DNA from: Williamsia sp.
GTDB lineage: Bacteria; Actinomycetota; Actinomycetes; Mycobacteriales; Mycobacteriaceae
DNA: 42,163 nt
Assembly (NCBI RefSeq): GCF_016462415.1
Contig: NZ_JAEMTF010000029.1
Span: forward strand, 1 to 42,163
Direction: 5' to 3'
Positions 1 to 9,512 of the stretch are shown piece by piece (the stretch's first letter is position 1; the number at the start of each line of letters is the position of its first letter). The notes beneath the pieces are model-generated. The model was not told where the DNA came from and searched no databases. It worked only from the letters and a program-made list of their open reading frames with translations. Both the position numbers and the translations under genes were made by a program.

Positions 1-45
1 CTCATAATCCCTTGGTCGCGGGTTCGAGCCCCGCCCGCCCCACCA
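1..45 (+). tRNA. tRNA with CAU anticodon (tRNA-Met type), 3' part only
   Basis: The window opens inside a tRNA. The first bases form an anticodon loop reading CTCATAA (anticodon CAT). A variable region, a T-arm with GGTTCGAG, the 3' acceptor strand CCGCCCC and an encoded CCA at 43-45 follow. CAT fits elongator or initiator Met, or the lysidine-modified Ile2 tRNA. The missing 5' half prevents a firm choice, although the layout looks like elongator tRNA-Met. Confidence 0.85.
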
Positions 46-75
46 CCGCCACCGGAACACCCGAGCTCGTGCGTG

Positions 76-783
76 TCAGCTCGTGCGTGGTGGATGGTCG
101 AGTGTCACCAGCCGCGCCGCGAGATCCACGATCTTGTCGTTGGTGTCCTGCGAGACCTGTCGCAACATCGCGAACGCCTGATCGGCGTCGAGGTCGTAGC
201 GCTCCATCAGGATCCCCTTGGCCTGGCCGATGGTGTCGCGTGACGCGAGGGCCTCGCTGAACTGGTGTTGGCGGGTGTCGCTCTGCATCGCCAACGCCGC
301 CTGTGCCGCGAACGTCCGTCCGATCTGCACCGCGTCGGGGTCGAAGGCATCCGCCTCGACCGAGTGCAGTGTCAACGCGCCCATCACATCGGACTCGCGG
401 AACAGCGGGAACGACACGCTCGCCCGGACCGGGGTCTGCATCCGTGCGTCGCTGATGTAGTCGGGCCACCGATCGTCGGTGTCGTAGTCGTCCACGCGTA
501 CGACCCGCTGCCGCCACGCCGATTCGAGGCAGGGGCCGACGTCGTGCTTGGCCTGCAGCTCGTCGAGACGACCGGCGACCTCGTCGGTCGGGGCGAGCGA
601 CGACACCACACCGTTCTCGACCACGGTGATGCACGCGTAGGTGGCCGTGCCCACCGCCGCCGCAGCACCTGCGGTCAGCGCCGAGAGAAAGCTGTCGATG
701 GCGGCATCCGAGACGTCGACGCCCTGCAGTTGCCGCACCTGCGACGCGAATGCTCGATACACCGCTCTGTTCTGGTTCGCCAT
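76..783 (-). CDS. GAF-ANTAR domain transcription antitermination regulator
   Basis: This 235-aa cytosolic protein has an N-terminal GAF-type sensor domain (about residues 25-165, with the stretch VGPCLESAWR). It ends in an ANTAR domain (about 175-230, with GQAKGILMERYDLDADQAF). ANTAR domains bind paired RNA hairpins and prevent termination, so the protein probably senses a small ligand or redox state and controls leader RNAs elsewhere. The start at 783 is chosen because GGAGG lies 9 nt upstream on the minus strand; an in-frame extension to 840 has no such site. It stands alone next to a tRNA gene and is transcribed away from the polysaccharide operon. The ligand and RNA targets cannot be read from sequence. 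Confidence 0.85.
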   Translation of the reverse strand: MANQNRAVYRAFASQVRQLQGVDVSDAAIDSFLSALTAGAAAAVGTATYACITVVENGVVSSLAPTDEVAGRLDELQAKHDVGPCLESAWRQRVVRVDDYDTDDRWPDYISDARMQTPVRASVSFPLFRESDVMGALTLHSVEADAFDPDAVQIGRTFAAQAALAMQSDTRQHQFSEALASRDTIGQAKGILMERYDLDADQAFAMLRQVSQDTNDKIVDLAARLVTLDHPPRTS

Positions 784-1290
784 GTCCGCGATCCTCCATC
801 CGTACCGGTTGAACGTCGCCAGCGTCTCACGCCGGCACACGTATATCGACGGTCGACAATGCTTTGACCAGGCAATTGATACCTTCGCTTTTCAGCGTTA
901 TCGTTTCGTGATGTGCGCCGGGAGTCCGGAGTGTGCAGCGTTCGGGACGTCGCACGCAGCTGGGTTCGGCGCGTGTGTGTCGCAGATGCGCGCCGGTGAA
1001 ATGTACGGTCGGCCAATTCCGCCCTGGTCGGGACTCCGGCGATCGTCAGCCGCCCTGAAACGGGCGAATTCAACTGCGCAGCCAAACAGGTCCGCGGAGG
1101 GTGATCAAGGTATGCTTACGCCCAGTCAACTGTCGATAACCGGCGTATGAGTTGTCCGCGTCACAACCGGTAACAGTGTGTCTGCGAACGGCGATACGAA
1201 CTGAACTGGCAGCGCCTCGATGCGTGAGATGCAGTCATGGATCGTGGTGAGGTCCAATCCTGGTCCACCGCCGAACGAGGAGTTTCCTTG
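784..1290. other. Divergent intergenic region before the polysaccharide operon
   Basis: About 500 bp without a convincing gene, between the leftward ANTAR gene and the rightward glycosyltransferase operon. A possible -10 hexamer TATGCT at 1111-1116 would give the operon a leader of roughly 170 nt. I see no clear -35 partner and no recognisable riboswitch or terminator. The AT-richer stretch around 840-910 probably holds the ANTAR gene promoter. Confidence 0.4.
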
Positions 1291-2505
1291 GTGAGAGTCG
1301 TCTTTCGTTCAGACGGTGCCGATGCATCGACTCGCCCCGTCAGCGACAACGAGATCCGAGGTGACGTGCCCGCAGCGTCGAAGCCGCTTCGTGTGGCGAT
1401 CGCCCACGATTACCTGACACAGCGTGGTGGCGCCGAGAAAGTCGTGCTGTCGATGGCGAAGGCGTTTCCGGAAGCCGTCATTTACACGACCCTGTACGAC
1501 CCGGACAACACCTATCCACAATTCAAGGGTATGGATATCCGTGTTTCGCCCCTGAACAGAATCGGTGCGCTGCGACGAAATCATCGTGCGGCGTTGCCAC
1601 TGCTGCCTTTGGCGGCCTCGTCGATCCTGATCGACGCGGACGTGGTGTTGGTCAGCTCGAGCGGGTGGGCACACGGGTTCCGCACCACGGGGAGCAAGGC
1701 CGTCTACTGCTACTCGCCGGCCCGCTGGCTCTACCAGCCCGAGTCCTACCTCGGAGACGCCGCCGGCTGGAAGAAACGGGTCGCTCTCGCGGCGATGACA
1801 CCCGCACTCAAAGCCTGGGACAGACGCGCCGCACGCTCGTGCGACGCGTACTTCGCGATCTCGAACGCGGTGGTCGACCGGATAACCGCGGCGTACGACC
1901 GATCGTCGACTGTGTTGCCCGCGCCCGCGACCATCGAGACGGAGGAGACCCCGGAACCCGTCGCGAGTGTGGAGCCCTGGGTCACCGAGGGCTACTACCT
2001 GTGCATCTCCCGGTTGCTGGCCTACAAGAACGTCGACAAGATCATCGAGGCCTTCCGCGGCACGGACCGCCGACTGGTGGTGGTCGGTCGCGGTCCCGAA
2101 GCGGACAATCTTCGGCGGACCCTGCCCGACAACGTCCGAATGGTCTCGGATCTGTCCGACAGCCAGATCGCCTGGTTGTACCGCAATTGCGCTGCCGTGG
2201 TCGCCGCGAGTTACGAGGACTACGGCCTGACCCCGATCGAGGGCGCCGCCTACGGCAAGCCCGCTGCTCTGCTGCGGTGGGGAGGGTTCCTGGACACGGC
2301 GATCGAGGATGTGACGGCCGTCTACTTCGACGAGCCGGAACCGGCACAGATCAGGGCTGCGGTCACCCGACTGGAGACCATCAGATGGGACCGGCGCAGG
2401 ATCGTGGAGCACGTCCTCCGGTTCAGCGACGAACACTTCGCCGCCCAGCTCTACGACATCGTCGACAACCTGGCCTCGACCGGCACCAGAAAGGTATCCC
2501 CGTGA
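1291..2505 (+). CDS. GT4-type glycosyltransferase (WbaZ-like), first gene of the polysaccharide operon
   Basis: The 404-aa protein is a GT-B retaining glycosyltransferase. Near the N-terminus the segment [15 protein letters not shown] is the acceptor-side glycine-rich loop typical of WbaZ-like GT4 enzymes. The C-terminal half has the donor-binding EX7E-like motif ([16 protein letters not shown]) and a [17 protein letters not shown] segment. The family often uses GDP-mannose or a derived sugar, which fits the two GDP-mannose-processing enzymes that follow. GTG at 1291 is preferred because GAGGAG lies 8 nt upstream; an ATG at 1237 in the same frame lacks a good ribosome site. Its stop overlaps the next start by 4 bp. 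It probably adds a sugar to the undecaprenyl-linked repeat at the inner face of the membrane; the exact linkage is unknown. Confidence 0.85.
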   Translation: MRVVFRSDGADASTRPVSDNEIRGDVPAASKPLRVAIAHDYLTQRGGAEKVVLSMAKAFPEAVIYTTLYDPDNTYPQFKGMDIRVSPLNRIGALRRNHRAALPLLPLAASSILIDADVVLVSSSGWAHGFRTTGSKAVYCYSPARWLYQPESYLGDAAGWKKRVALAAMTPALKAWDRRAARSCDAYFAISNAVVDRITAAYDRSSTVLPAPATIETEETPEPVASVEPWVTEGYYLCISRLLAYKNVDKIIEAFRGTDRRLVVVGRGPEADNLRRTLPDNVRMVSDLSDSQIAWLYRNCAAVVAASYEDYGLTPIEGAAYGKPAALLRWGGFLDTAIEDVTAVYFDEPEPAQIRAAVTRLETIRWDRRRIVEHVLRFSDEHFAAQLYDIVDNLASTGTRKVSP

Positions 2506-3527
2506 CCGCCAAGCGTGCGCTGATCACCGGAATCACCGGACAGGACGGCCTCTATCTATCGGAGCTGCTGCTGTCCAAGGGCTACGAGGTCTGGGGGCTG
2601 ATCCGAGGACAGAACAACCCCAAGATGGAGTTGCTGCGCGAGATCCTGCCCGATGTCCGCATCGTGACCGGCGACCTGCTGGACCTGTCGAGCCTGATGA
2701 AGTCGATGACCCTCGCACGACCCGACGAGGTCTACAACCTGGGGGCGATCTCCTTCGTCGCCTACTCCTGGGAGAACGCCCGGCTGACCACCGACGTCAC
2801 CGGCGGTGGCGTGCTGAACATGCTGGAGGCGGTGCGTCTGTACCAGGACATCGCCGACCACGAGGTGAAGTTCTATCAGGCGTCGAGCTCGGAGATGTTC
2901 GGTCGGGTTCAGGAGGTCCCACAGAGCGAGACGACGCTGCTGTGGCCGCGGTCTCCCTATGGCGTCGCGAAGGTCTACGGCCACTACATGACCATCAACT
3001 ATCGCGAGTCCTACGGGATGCACGCGAGCTCGGGCATCCTGTTCAACCACGAATCCCCGCGTCGCGGAGTCGAATTCGTCACCCGCAAGATCAGTCAGGC
3101 GGTCGCCCGTATCGCCACCGGCAAACAGACCACGGTGTCGTTGGGCAACCTCGACGCCAAGCGCGACTGGGGATTCGCCGGAGACTACGTCGAGGCGATG
3201 TACCTCATGCTGCAGCAGGAGACCGCCGACGACTACGTCATCTCGACCGGTGAGACGCACTCGATCCGCGAATTCCTCGACATCGCCTTCGGGACCGTCG
3301 GTATCGACGACTGGTCCGGACACGTACACGTCGATCCGCGCTTCTTCCGCCCGGCCGAGGTCGATCTGCTGATCGGCAGTTCGGCCAAGGCGCACGAGAA
3401 GCTCGGGTGGAGACCGAAGGTGTCGTTCGAGGACCTGGTCACGATGATGGTGGAGAGCGATCTGGCCGCCGAGGGCGGCACCGGTGCGGGCGGGGCCCCG
3501 GCGTCGGCGATCCGCGCCGGAGCCTGA
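2502..3527 (+). CDS. gmd: GDP-mannose 4,6-dehydratase
   Basis: This 341-aa extended short-chain dehydrogenase converts GDP-D-mannose to GDP-4-keto-6-deoxy-D-mannose, precursor of 6-deoxyhexoses such as D-rhamnose, 6-deoxytalose or L-fucose. The NADP-binding loop GITGQDG lies at about residues 10-16. The SSSE catalytic segment and the YGVAK motif (Y153, K157) are present, as is the family signature NHESPRRG with VEFVT. Near the C-terminus LIGSSAKA replaces the more usual GD-containing stretch. GTG at 2502 overlaps the previous stop as GTGA, so translation is coupled. The next gene starts directly after its stop and encodes a close relative. Confidence 0.9.
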   Translation: MTAKRALITGITGQDGLYLSELLLSKGYEVWGLIRGQNNPKMELLREILPDVRIVTGDLLDLSSLMKSMTLARPDEVYNLGAISFVAYSWENARLTTDVTGGGVLNMLEAVRLYQDIADHEVKFYQASSSEMFGRVQEVPQSETTLLWPRSPYGVAKVYGHYMTINYRESYGMHASSGILFNHESPRRGVEFVTRKISQAVARIATGKQTTVSLGNLDAKRDWGFAGDYVEAMYLMLQQETADDYVISTGETHSIREFLDIAFGTVGIDDWSGHVHVDPRFFRPAEVDLLIGSSAKAHEKLGWRPKVSFEDLVTMMVESDLAAEGGTGAGGAPASAIRAGA

Positions 3528-4529
3528 GTGACCACGTCACCACCGACCGCACTGATCACCGGGGTTCACGGGCAGGACGGCTCCTACCTCGCCGAACGGT
3601 TGGTGCACGACGGCTGGGCGGTGCACGGTGTCCATCGTCCGGGCTCGGTCTCGACGCCGGGAGTGCCGGTGGTCGACCGGATCATCTCGCATGCGGTCGA
3701 TCTCGTCGACGAGAACGCGACGACCCGATTGTTCGACGAGGTGGCGCCGCGGTACGTGTTCCATCTCGCCGGTATGTCCTCGGTCGGTCGGTCGTGGCAC
3801 GATCCGATGAACACGGTTCGGGTCAACGCGCTCGCGACCACCTCGCTGCTCAACCTCGCTCATCTGCAGCAGGAGCGGTCGGGTGAACCGGTGGTTTTCG
3901 TGAACGCCTCGAGTTCGGAGATCTTCGGTGCCGCCCGCGAGGGTGCCCGCACCGAGGACGATCCCCTCGCCCCGACATCCCCGTACGGAGCGACCAAGGC
4001 CTACGCGCACCAACTCGCGACGGTCTACCGCACCCGAGGTCTGGCGGTGTCGAACGCCATACTCTTCAACCACGAATCACCCCGCCGCGGAATCGAGTTC
4101 GTCACGGGCAAGATCGCCCACGGCGCCGCACTGATCGCACGGGGTGAGCGGGACCATCTCGCCCTCGGCGACCTCAGTACTCGACGGGACTGGGGCTGGG
4201 CGCCGGATTATGTCGACGCGATGCTGCGGATGGCACTCACCGGCACCGGCGACGACTACGTGATCGCCACCGGGATATCACATTCGGTTCGCGACTTCGT
4301 CGCCGCCGCGTTCGCGGCGGCGGGTATCGAGGACTGGGAACGGCATGTGGTCACCGACGAGGCGCTCATGCGTCCGGCGGACCCCACCGACTGCGTCGGT
4401 GATTCCCGGCGAGCACGAGAGGTGCTCGGCTGGGCGCCCACACGCGGGTTCGAGCAGATCGTCACAGCAATGGTCGAGGCACACATGAGCGATCGCCTCG
4501 ACCGTGCACGAAACAAGGAGAAGGTGTGA
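3528..4529 (+). CDS. Second GDP-mannose 4,6-dehydratase-like SDR enzyme
   Basis: The 333-aa protein parallels its neighbour. It has the loop GVHGQDG at about residues 12-18, the SSSE segment, YGATK with Y153 and K157 at the same positions, and [13 protein letters not shown]. The dehydratase residues are therefore kept, and by motif it is a GMD rather than a typical 4-keto reductase. The N-terminal third is more diverged. It starts at GTG 3528 immediately after the gmd stop. Two readings remain open: a true second dehydratase, or a GMD-derived enzyme that reduces or epimerises the 4-keto sugar made by its neighbour. No separate Rmd or fucose synthase is visible in the window, which favours a role in completing the sugar nucleotide. 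Confidence 0.8.
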   Translation: MTTSPPTALITGVHGQDGSYLAERLVHDGWAVHGVHRPGSVSTPGVPVVDRIISHAVDLVDENATTRLFDEVAPRYVFHLAGMSSVGRSWHDPMNTVRVNALATTSLLNLAHLQQERSGEPVVFVNASSSEIFGAAREGARTEDDPLAPTSPYGATKAYAHQLATVYRTRGLAVSNAILFNHESPRRGIEFVTGKIAHGAALIARGERDHLALGDLSTRRDWGWAPDYVDAMLRMALTGTGDDYVIATGISHSVRDFVAAAFAAAGIEDWERHVVTDEALMRPADPTDCVGDSRRAREVLGWAPTRGFEQIVTAMVEAHMSDRLDRARNKEKV

Positions 4530-5182
4530 CCGCAAACAGTGAGAAGCGTCCCGACCTCCCGGCCACGCCGGAGGAACCGACCAAGACCCTCACTCTTCCC
4601 GACCCACCCGGCTGGAAGACACGATGGAGCTTCGAGGAGCTGTCGTTCTCCTACAAAGTCCGCAATCGGATCGGCGGGCTGCTGTTCAACACGCTGGTGA
4701 CGCACATCCCCTTCCATTTCATCCGACGCAACTACCTCAAGTTGTTCGGGGCCACGATCGGTGAGGGCACGACCTTCCTGCGTGGCCTGCAGGTGTTCGA
4801 CATCGATCTGTTGAACATCGGGAAGAACTGTTCGATCGGCTTTCGCGTTCTGTTCGATGCGCGCAGCGGTATCGCGATCGGGGACAACGTGGTGATCGCC
4901 AGCGACACCCAGTTCATCGCCGGTGGCCACGACCCCAACCACAAGGACTTCCCGCCCGTTTTCGCGCCGCTGCAGGTCGGCGACTACGCGTGGGTGGCGA
5001 CCCGCGCGATGGTGCTCGGTGGTGCACACATCGGACGTGGCGCCGTGGTGGGCGCGGCGGCCTGCGTCACCCGTCCGGTCAACGACCTCGAGATGGTCGC
5101 CGGTGTCCCGGCCCGGGTGAAGTCGATGCGCAACCCGGATGCCCTGCAATACGTTCCGTATTATCGGCCCCTGTTCTACTGA
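4526..5182 (+). CDS. Left-handed beta-helix acyltransferase (hexapeptide family)
   Basis: This 218-aa protein has an N-terminal helical region and then repeated hexapeptide units (GATIGEGT, NIGKNCSIG, IAIGDNVVIA, HIGRGAVVG) that form a left-handed beta-helix. GGHDPN supplies the usual catalytic His. Relatives acetylate sugars with acetyl-CoA (WcaF, NodL and Maa types), so it probably O-acetylates a nucleotide sugar or lipid-linked intermediate in the cytosol. GTG 4526 overlaps the previous stop as GTGA, and the purine-rich AAGGAGAAGG just upstream is a strong ribosome site. The acyl group and position cannot be told from sequence. Confidence 0.85.
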   Translation: MTANSEKRPDLPATPEEPTKTLTLPDPPGWKTRWSFEELSFSYKVRNRIGGLLFNTLVTHIPFHFIRRNYLKLFGATIGEGTTFLRGLQVFDIDLLNIGKNCSIGFRVLFDARSGIAIGDNVVIASDTQFIAGGHDPNHKDFPPVFAPLQVGDYAWVATRAMVLGGAHIGRGAVVGAAACVTRPVNDLEMVAGVPARVKSMRNPDALQYVPYYRPLFY

Positions 5183-5202
5183 CGAGGGTGAACCCGACGG
5201 AC

Positions 5203-6318
5203 ATGACTGACCACACGCCCGATCCCGTCGCCCCGTCGCGGGTCATCTACATCGCGCCCGAGTCGCGGGCGGGCGGGGTCGGCCATTACGCCGACGTGTT
5301 CGTCGAGGCGCTCCGTGGCCGGGTCCCCGACGTCGTGGAGATCCGGCATCCCGGTCCCGGCGAGGACACCGTGCGCGCGCTCATCAGGCGACGGCGCGCC
5401 ATACGCGGACACCTCGCCGATCGTCAGGACGCGGTGGTGCACAGCGAGATCTCCGGTGGGTCGGTCGAGTCGTTCTGGCCCACAGCTTTTCTCGAACGGC
5501 GACACGGCCCTGTTCACAACTCGATGACCGTGCACGATCCGCCGGGACTGGTCTGGTGGCCGCTTCGGACCCGACTGCTCTCGCGGAGCAAATGGCTCAA
5601 TCACGGAGTGCACGTGCCCACCGTCGCGCTCGCCCGCCGGTCGGAGAAGTGGGTGGCGGGGACGCGGACCCTGGTGGCACTCAGCCGCATGGGTGCGAGA
5701 GCCGCGCAGGAGCGCTATCCGCGGGCATCGGTCCATCACATCCCGCACTTCGTGGTCGAACGCGCGGAGATACCCGCCGCCGTCGACCGTCCGCGAGCGG
5801 TCGGTCTGTTCGGGCTCGTCTACCGCGGAAAGGGTTTCGATCAGGTCGCGGCGATCCGGGCCGCTCTGGACCCGAGCATCGCGCTACGGATCGCGGGTCG
5901 CGGAACCGAGTCGCTGCCTGCCATCGACGGTGTCGAGATCCTCGGCGGGCTCGACGGCACCGCTCTCGACGACTTCTTCGCCTCGATCCGCGCCCTGGTC
6001 GTGCCCTACGGGAATCGGAGCCAGTTGAACTACGGACCGGCCTACCCCGCTTCGGGCGCGGTGGCGCATTCCATCGCCTATCTCACGCCGATGGTCAGCA
6101 CCGCTCACGGCGCGCTGGCCGAGATGCGTGACGACGGCGGTGCGGTCGTCATCGACTCCGGCGACGAGAACGTCGCGTCCGCTCTGGCGATCGCCGCGGG
6201 CGAACTCGTCGACGACGACGATCGGCTACGGCGACTGAGCGCTGAACTGTCGATTCTCCGGACTCGTCGCAGTCCGGCGAACGTCGTCGCCCAGTTCACG
6301 GATCTGTGGGCGCGATGA
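5203..6318 (+). CDS. Glycosyltransferase, GT-B fold (GT4-like)
   Basis: The 371-aa protein has an N-terminal segment VIYIAPESRAGGVGHYAD, the glycine-rich entry loop of GT-B enzymes. About residue 200 begins a second Rossmann half (VGLFGLVYRGKGFDQV) resembling the KG-containing donor domain of GT4 proteins. Overall similarity to characterised enzymes looks distant, so donor and acceptor are unknown. ATG 5203 is chosen; an in-frame GTG at 5188 and long upstream extensions overlap the preceding gene. The following flippase gene overlaps its stop by 4 bp (ATGA). It probably builds the repeat unit with the other two transferases of the operon. Confidence 0.75.
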   Translation: MTDHTPDPVAPSRVIYIAPESRAGGVGHYADVFVEALRGRVPDVVEIRHPGPGEDTVRALIRRRRAIRGHLADRQDAVVHSEISGGSVESFWPTAFLERRHGPVHNSMTVHDPPGLVWWPLRTRLLSRSKWLNHGVHVPTVALARRSEKWVAGTRTLVALSRMGARAAQERYPRASVHHIPHFVVERAEIPAAVDRPRAVGLFGLVYRGKGFDQVAAIRAALDPSIALRIAGRGTESLPAIDGVEILGGLDGTALDDFFASIRALVVPYGNRSQLNYGPAYPASGAVAHSIAYLTPMVSTAHGALAEMRDDGGAVVIDSGDENVASALAIAAGELVDDDDRLRRLSAELSILRTRRSPANVVAQFTDLWAR

Positions 6319-7544
6319 GCGACGTCGACGGCACACCACTGATCGGCAAGCCGGCCGAGGATCTGACCGGTAGACAACACATCACCAAGGCGTTGGCCGC
6401 GGCGATGTGGACCTACGGTGGACGCGGCACGGGCCTGCTGTGGACGGTGACCCTCATCGCTCAGATCGGTGTCGGCGGCTACGGCCAGTACGCGATGGCC
6501 TTCGCCATCGGCGCCATCGTCTCCGCACCGATCGACAATCCGTTCGCGGTCCGCTCGATACGTGAGAGCGAGGAGCGTTTCCGGGCCGAACGGTCGCTCC
6601 GCGTGATCATCGCGGTGAGCATGATCGTCCTGGGGATCATCCTGTACCCGGTGTCCTACCTGCTGTGGTTCGGTCTCGTGGCCAGCGGCGGCGAGATGGT
6701 GTTCGCGGCGTACAAGAGTCGCCGTCACCGAGATGGTCACCCCGACAAGGTCCAGCGAATGGACACGACGCGGCAGGTGTCGGCCGTGATCCTCGGTGGC
6801 GGTTACCTGTATCTGGTCCCGGACCCGACTCTCGCGATCGCCAGCATCCTCTACGCGATCCCGTACCTGGTCGTCGCGCTGATGGCGATCAGGGTCGTGT
6901 GGGGTGACCGCCCGGCCTTCCCCGGTCCGATCAAGATGGCCGCCGTCCTGTTCGGCGAGAACCTCGCGACGGCGCTCTACCTACAGGGAGACGTACTGCT
7001 GCTGGGCTTCCTCACCGACAGCACCGTCGCCGGTTACTACTCGGTCGCGGTGGTGTGTGCGTGGGCCGTCGCCCAGGTCGGTGCGGCGCTCGGCGGGACG
7101 TATCACGAGAAGTTGCGAGACGGTGCCGGCACGCTGAGTTCCGGTCCGCCGCTCAAACACACGGTCTCGCTGGCCGGCGCTGCCGCCCTGCTCCTCCTGC
7201 TGGCAGGCATCGTGATGGAGATCCTGCCCCTCGCAACCGAACTCGCGACGTCGGTGATCATCATGTCCGCGTTCGTCTTCTTCCGCGTCATCAATTACGT
7301 CTACACCACGATCCTGTCGATCCAACGTCGCGACGTGGTACGCAGCGGCGCGGCGGCGGTGGTGGTCCCGATCAAGTTGGGGTTGGTGACGCTGTTCGTC
7401 TCGATCGGTGCGGTCGGTGCCGCCATCTCCTCGGTGATCGCCGACGGGATCCTGCTCGCCATCTACTTCTACGTACTCAACCGCCCACCCAGGGCGCTAC
7501 AGAATGTGCCGCACGCCAAGCACCGGATGCCGGACAACTCATGA
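6315..7544 (+). CDS. Wzx-like polysaccharide flippase (MOP superfamily membrane protein)
   Basis: The 409-aa protein is a polytopic membrane protein with about 10-12 hydrophobic helices. Examples are VIIAVSMIVLGIILYPVSYL and the LAGAAALLLLLAGIVMEI stretch. An aromatic and glycine-rich start (MWTYGGRGTGLLWTV) is typical of MOP-type lipid-linked oligosaccharide exporters. The predicted role is to flip the undecaprenyl-diphosphate-linked repeat unit across the plasma membrane. ATG 6315 overlaps the previous stop; GTG 6306 is an in-frame alternative. The position between glycosyltransferase genes supports the call, but primary sequence conservation in this family is low. Confidence 0.75.
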   Translation: MSDVDGTPLIGKPAEDLTGRQHITKALAAAMWTYGGRGTGLLWTVTLIAQIGVGGYGQYAMAFAIGAIVSAPIDNPFAVRSIRESEERFRAERSLRVIIAVSMIVLGIILYPVSYLLWFGLVASGGEMVFAAYKSRRHRDGHPDKVQRMDTTRQVSAVILGGGYLYLVPDPTLAIASILYAIPYLVVALMAIRVVWGDRPAFPGPIKMAAVLFGENLATALYLQGDVLLLGFLTDSTVAGYYSVAVVCAWAVAQVGAALGGTYHEKLRDGAGTLSSGPPLKHTVSLAGAAALLLLLAGIVMEILPLATELATSVIIMSAFVFFRVINYVYTTILSIQRRDVVRSGAAAVVVPIKLGLVTLFVSIGAVGAAISSVIADGILLAIYFYVLNRPPRALQNVPHAKHRMPDNS

Positions 7545-8653
7545 CCCACACGACATTTCTGCTCTCCAAGGATCCCGAGACCGAACACGGCGGGGACATG
7601 GCCATGGCGCGCGTTCTGATGGCGATCGCACGCGAGCAGGTCGACGAGGTGACGGTGATCTGTCTGTCCTCGGCGGCGTCGTCGTCCACGCCCGGGATGA
7701 CCCGTGTGCCCAAGCCCCGCGTCGATCCCGTACGTCTGCTCGTCGGGAGTGCGCGCAAACGGATGAGCCTGTGTCACGTGCGGTACGACGTCCCCGAACT
7801 CACATCCGCGATCGACGGATCCGATGCCGATGTCTACGTCGCCGTGCACAGCTACATGGCCGAGGCATTTCTCGCGTCCGGGCGGCGGGACGCGGCGAAG
7901 CTGACGATCAGTTCGGAGGTCTCCGAGTCGTTGATCTGGCGTCTCACCCGGGGAATGGTCGGGCGCATGGAAGCGCCGCGTATCGAGCGCGACGAACTGC
8001 GCGTGGCGTCGGCGGCGACGCTCGTCGGCACCTACGACCGCGACGAGGTCGACCGGTATCGCGCGCGGGGGGTGGACTCCGCACTCTGGCTGGACCTGAC
8101 GTTCCCCGCCGATCGTCGGCTCGATCTGACCCAGACCGCGCCACGCCTGGTGTTCATGGGAACGAGGACCTTTCCTCCGAACGAGGAGGCCTTCGGTGAG
8201 GCCGTACGGCTGTGGCCACGGATATCGGCCGGGATACCGGACGCCGAGTTGTGCATCATCGGTGAACCCGCGGCCGGCGGCTCGAAATGTACGCTGCCAC
8301 CGGGTGTCCGAGACCTGGGCTTCGTCGACGATCTGCATGCGTTCCTGGGGACCTGCCGGGCGATGATCGCGCCCATCCGTACCGGGGGAGGGGTTCGCGT
8401 CAAGATTCTCGACGCGGCCTCGAAAGGACTGCCCATCGTCGGCACACCCGCAGGCGTCGGTTCGCTCGGCCCGGTACTCGACGTCGCCGAGTTCGGCGAC
8501 GACGCCGGGTTCATCGATCAGTGTCGTCGGTACCTGCTCGATCGAGATGCCGCCGTACGCGACGGTTCGGCGCTGTTCGATGTCAACGCCCAGCGGTGGG
8601 AAGCGCGGATTCCGCATGCCGCGGTCGAGCGACTCGTCACCGCACGCCGCTGA
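7541..8653 (+). CDS. GT4-family glycosyltransferase
   Basis: The 370-aa protein has a clear C-terminal GT-B donor domain. VFMGTRTFPPNEEAFGEAV is followed by ELCIIGEPAAGG and GVRDLGFVDDLHAFLGTC, then APIRTGGGVRVKILDAASKG and a glycine-containing loop. The second Glu of the EX7E motif, usually KILEA, is Asp here. The N-terminal half is divergent but opens with a glycine-containing acceptor loop (TEHGGDMAMARVL). It is translationally coupled to the flippase (ATGA overlap at 7541). It is the last coupled gene of the left operon; a 63-bp gap with its own promoter precedes the methyltransferase. Donor sugar unknown. Confidence 0.85.
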   Translation: MTHTTFLLSKDPETEHGGDMAMARVLMAIAREQVDEVTVICLSSAASSSTPGMTRVPKPRVDPVRLLVGSARKRMSLCHVRYDVPELTSAIDGSDADVYVAVHSYMAEAFLASGRRDAAKLTISSEVSESLIWRLTRGMVGRMEAPRIERDELRVASAATLVGTYDRDEVDRYRARGVDSALWLDLTFPADRRLDLTQTAPRLVFMGTRTFPPNEEAFGEAVRLWPRISAGIPDAELCIIGEPAAGGSKCTLPPGVRDLGFVDDLHAFLGTCRAMIAPIRTGGGVRVKILDAASKGLPIVGTPAGVGSLGPVLDVAEFGDDAGFIDQCRRYLLDRDAAVRDGSALFDVNAQRWEARIPHAAVERLVTARR

Positions 8654-8703
8654 ACCACGACGATCCGTTCGCCCGAGGGCAAGCCAGTTCGCGCAGGGTC
8701 CGT

Positions 8704-8716
8704 TAGTGTTTCGGGT
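8704..8716 (+). promoter_or_regulatory. Candidate -10 for a leaderless methyltransferase transcript
   Basis: TAGTGT at 8704-8709 matches the actinobacterial TANNNT -10 pattern and ends 7 nt before the GTG at 8717. Transcription would begin at the start codon. No Shine-Dalgarno sequence is present at that distance, which fits a leaderless mRNA. Inferred from spacing only. Confidence 0.4.
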
Positions 8717-9508
8717 GTGGCCGCACTGGAGAAGACCTTGGAGAACTACAACCGCGTGGGGAGACGTCTGGTCGAGGGTTACACCAAGCCGGAGGTGTTT
8801 CCACTGCTCAAACACATCGACGAGGTGCAGCGCGAACTCGGGGTGTCCGGCGGTGCGGCCGAGATCGGTGTCCACCACGGCCAGTTGTTCCTCGCGCTGT
8901 CACTGCTGGAGAGTCGCGCCGTCGCGATCGATCTGTTCGACGATCAGGACGCCAACATCGACAACTCCGGGAAGGGCGATCTCGGTCGCTTCCGCACGAA
9001 TCTCCGTCGCTGGACCGACGGTGACGTCACGATCCACGCCGGGGACTCGACGGCGTTGACAGCCACCTCGATCCCCGAGCTGTCCGACATCCGACTGTTC
9101 AGTGTGGACGGCGGTCACACAGCCCAGATCGTCCGTTCGGACATGACACTGGCGGAGTCGGTGCTCGTCGACGGCGGGGTCGTCATCGCCGATGACGTCT
9201 TCAACCAGTACTGGCCCGGCGTCTGCGTGGGCACGCTCGAATACCTCCGCACCGGCGGTCTGCGTCCGTTCGCGATCGGGCACAACAAGGTGCTGTTCAC
9301 CCAGCCGGAGTACTGCGAGCGCTACCGCGCGCACCTTGTCGCGGCGTACGAGAACTCCTTCTGGACCGCGCTCGACGAGTCCTCGTTCGACGGCAACCCG
9401 GTGACCGTTCTCGTCCGCGTACCGAGGAAGCCCGTGCACGCACTCCGGCGGAGCAGCACCGCACGACGCGCCTACCACCGCGTCCTGGGCCTGCTTCCGG
9501 CTCGCTGA
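8717..9508 (+). CDS. Class I SAM-dependent methyltransferase (Methyltransf_24 / TylF-like)
   Basis: The 263-aa protein has motif I as AAEIGVHHGQLFLALSLL at about residues 53-70 and the acidic VAIDLFDD after it. The diagnostic segments VDGGHTAQIVRSDM and DGGVVIADDVFN are the metal- and substrate-binding parts of this subfamily. Relatives methylate hydroxyls of sugars on glycolipids, polysaccharides and macrolides, so an O-methyltransferase acting on the glycan is a fair inference. It lies 63 bp after the last coupled glycosyltransferase and seems to have its own leaderless promoter. The basic C-terminal tail (KPVHALRRSSTARRAYHR) may associate with membrane. Confidence 0.75.
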   Translation: MAALEKTLENYNRVGRRLVEGYTKPEVFPLLKHIDEVQRELGVSGGAAEIGVHHGQLFLALSLLESRAVAIDLFDDQDANIDNSGKGDLGRFRTNLRRWTDGDVTIHAGDSTALTATSIPELSDIRLFSVDGGHTAQIVRSDMTLAESVLVDGGVVIADDVFNQYWPGVCVGTLEYLRTGGLRPFAIGHNKVLFTQPEYCERYRAHLVAAYENSFWTALDESSFDGNPVTVLVRVPRKPVHALRRSSTARRAYHRVLGLLPAR

Positions 9509-9512
9509 CCGC

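Noticed and set aside
1-45. tRNA gene as an attachment site for an integrated element
   Set aside because: No integrase, no repeat of the tRNA 3' end within the window, and neighbouring genes look chromosomal.
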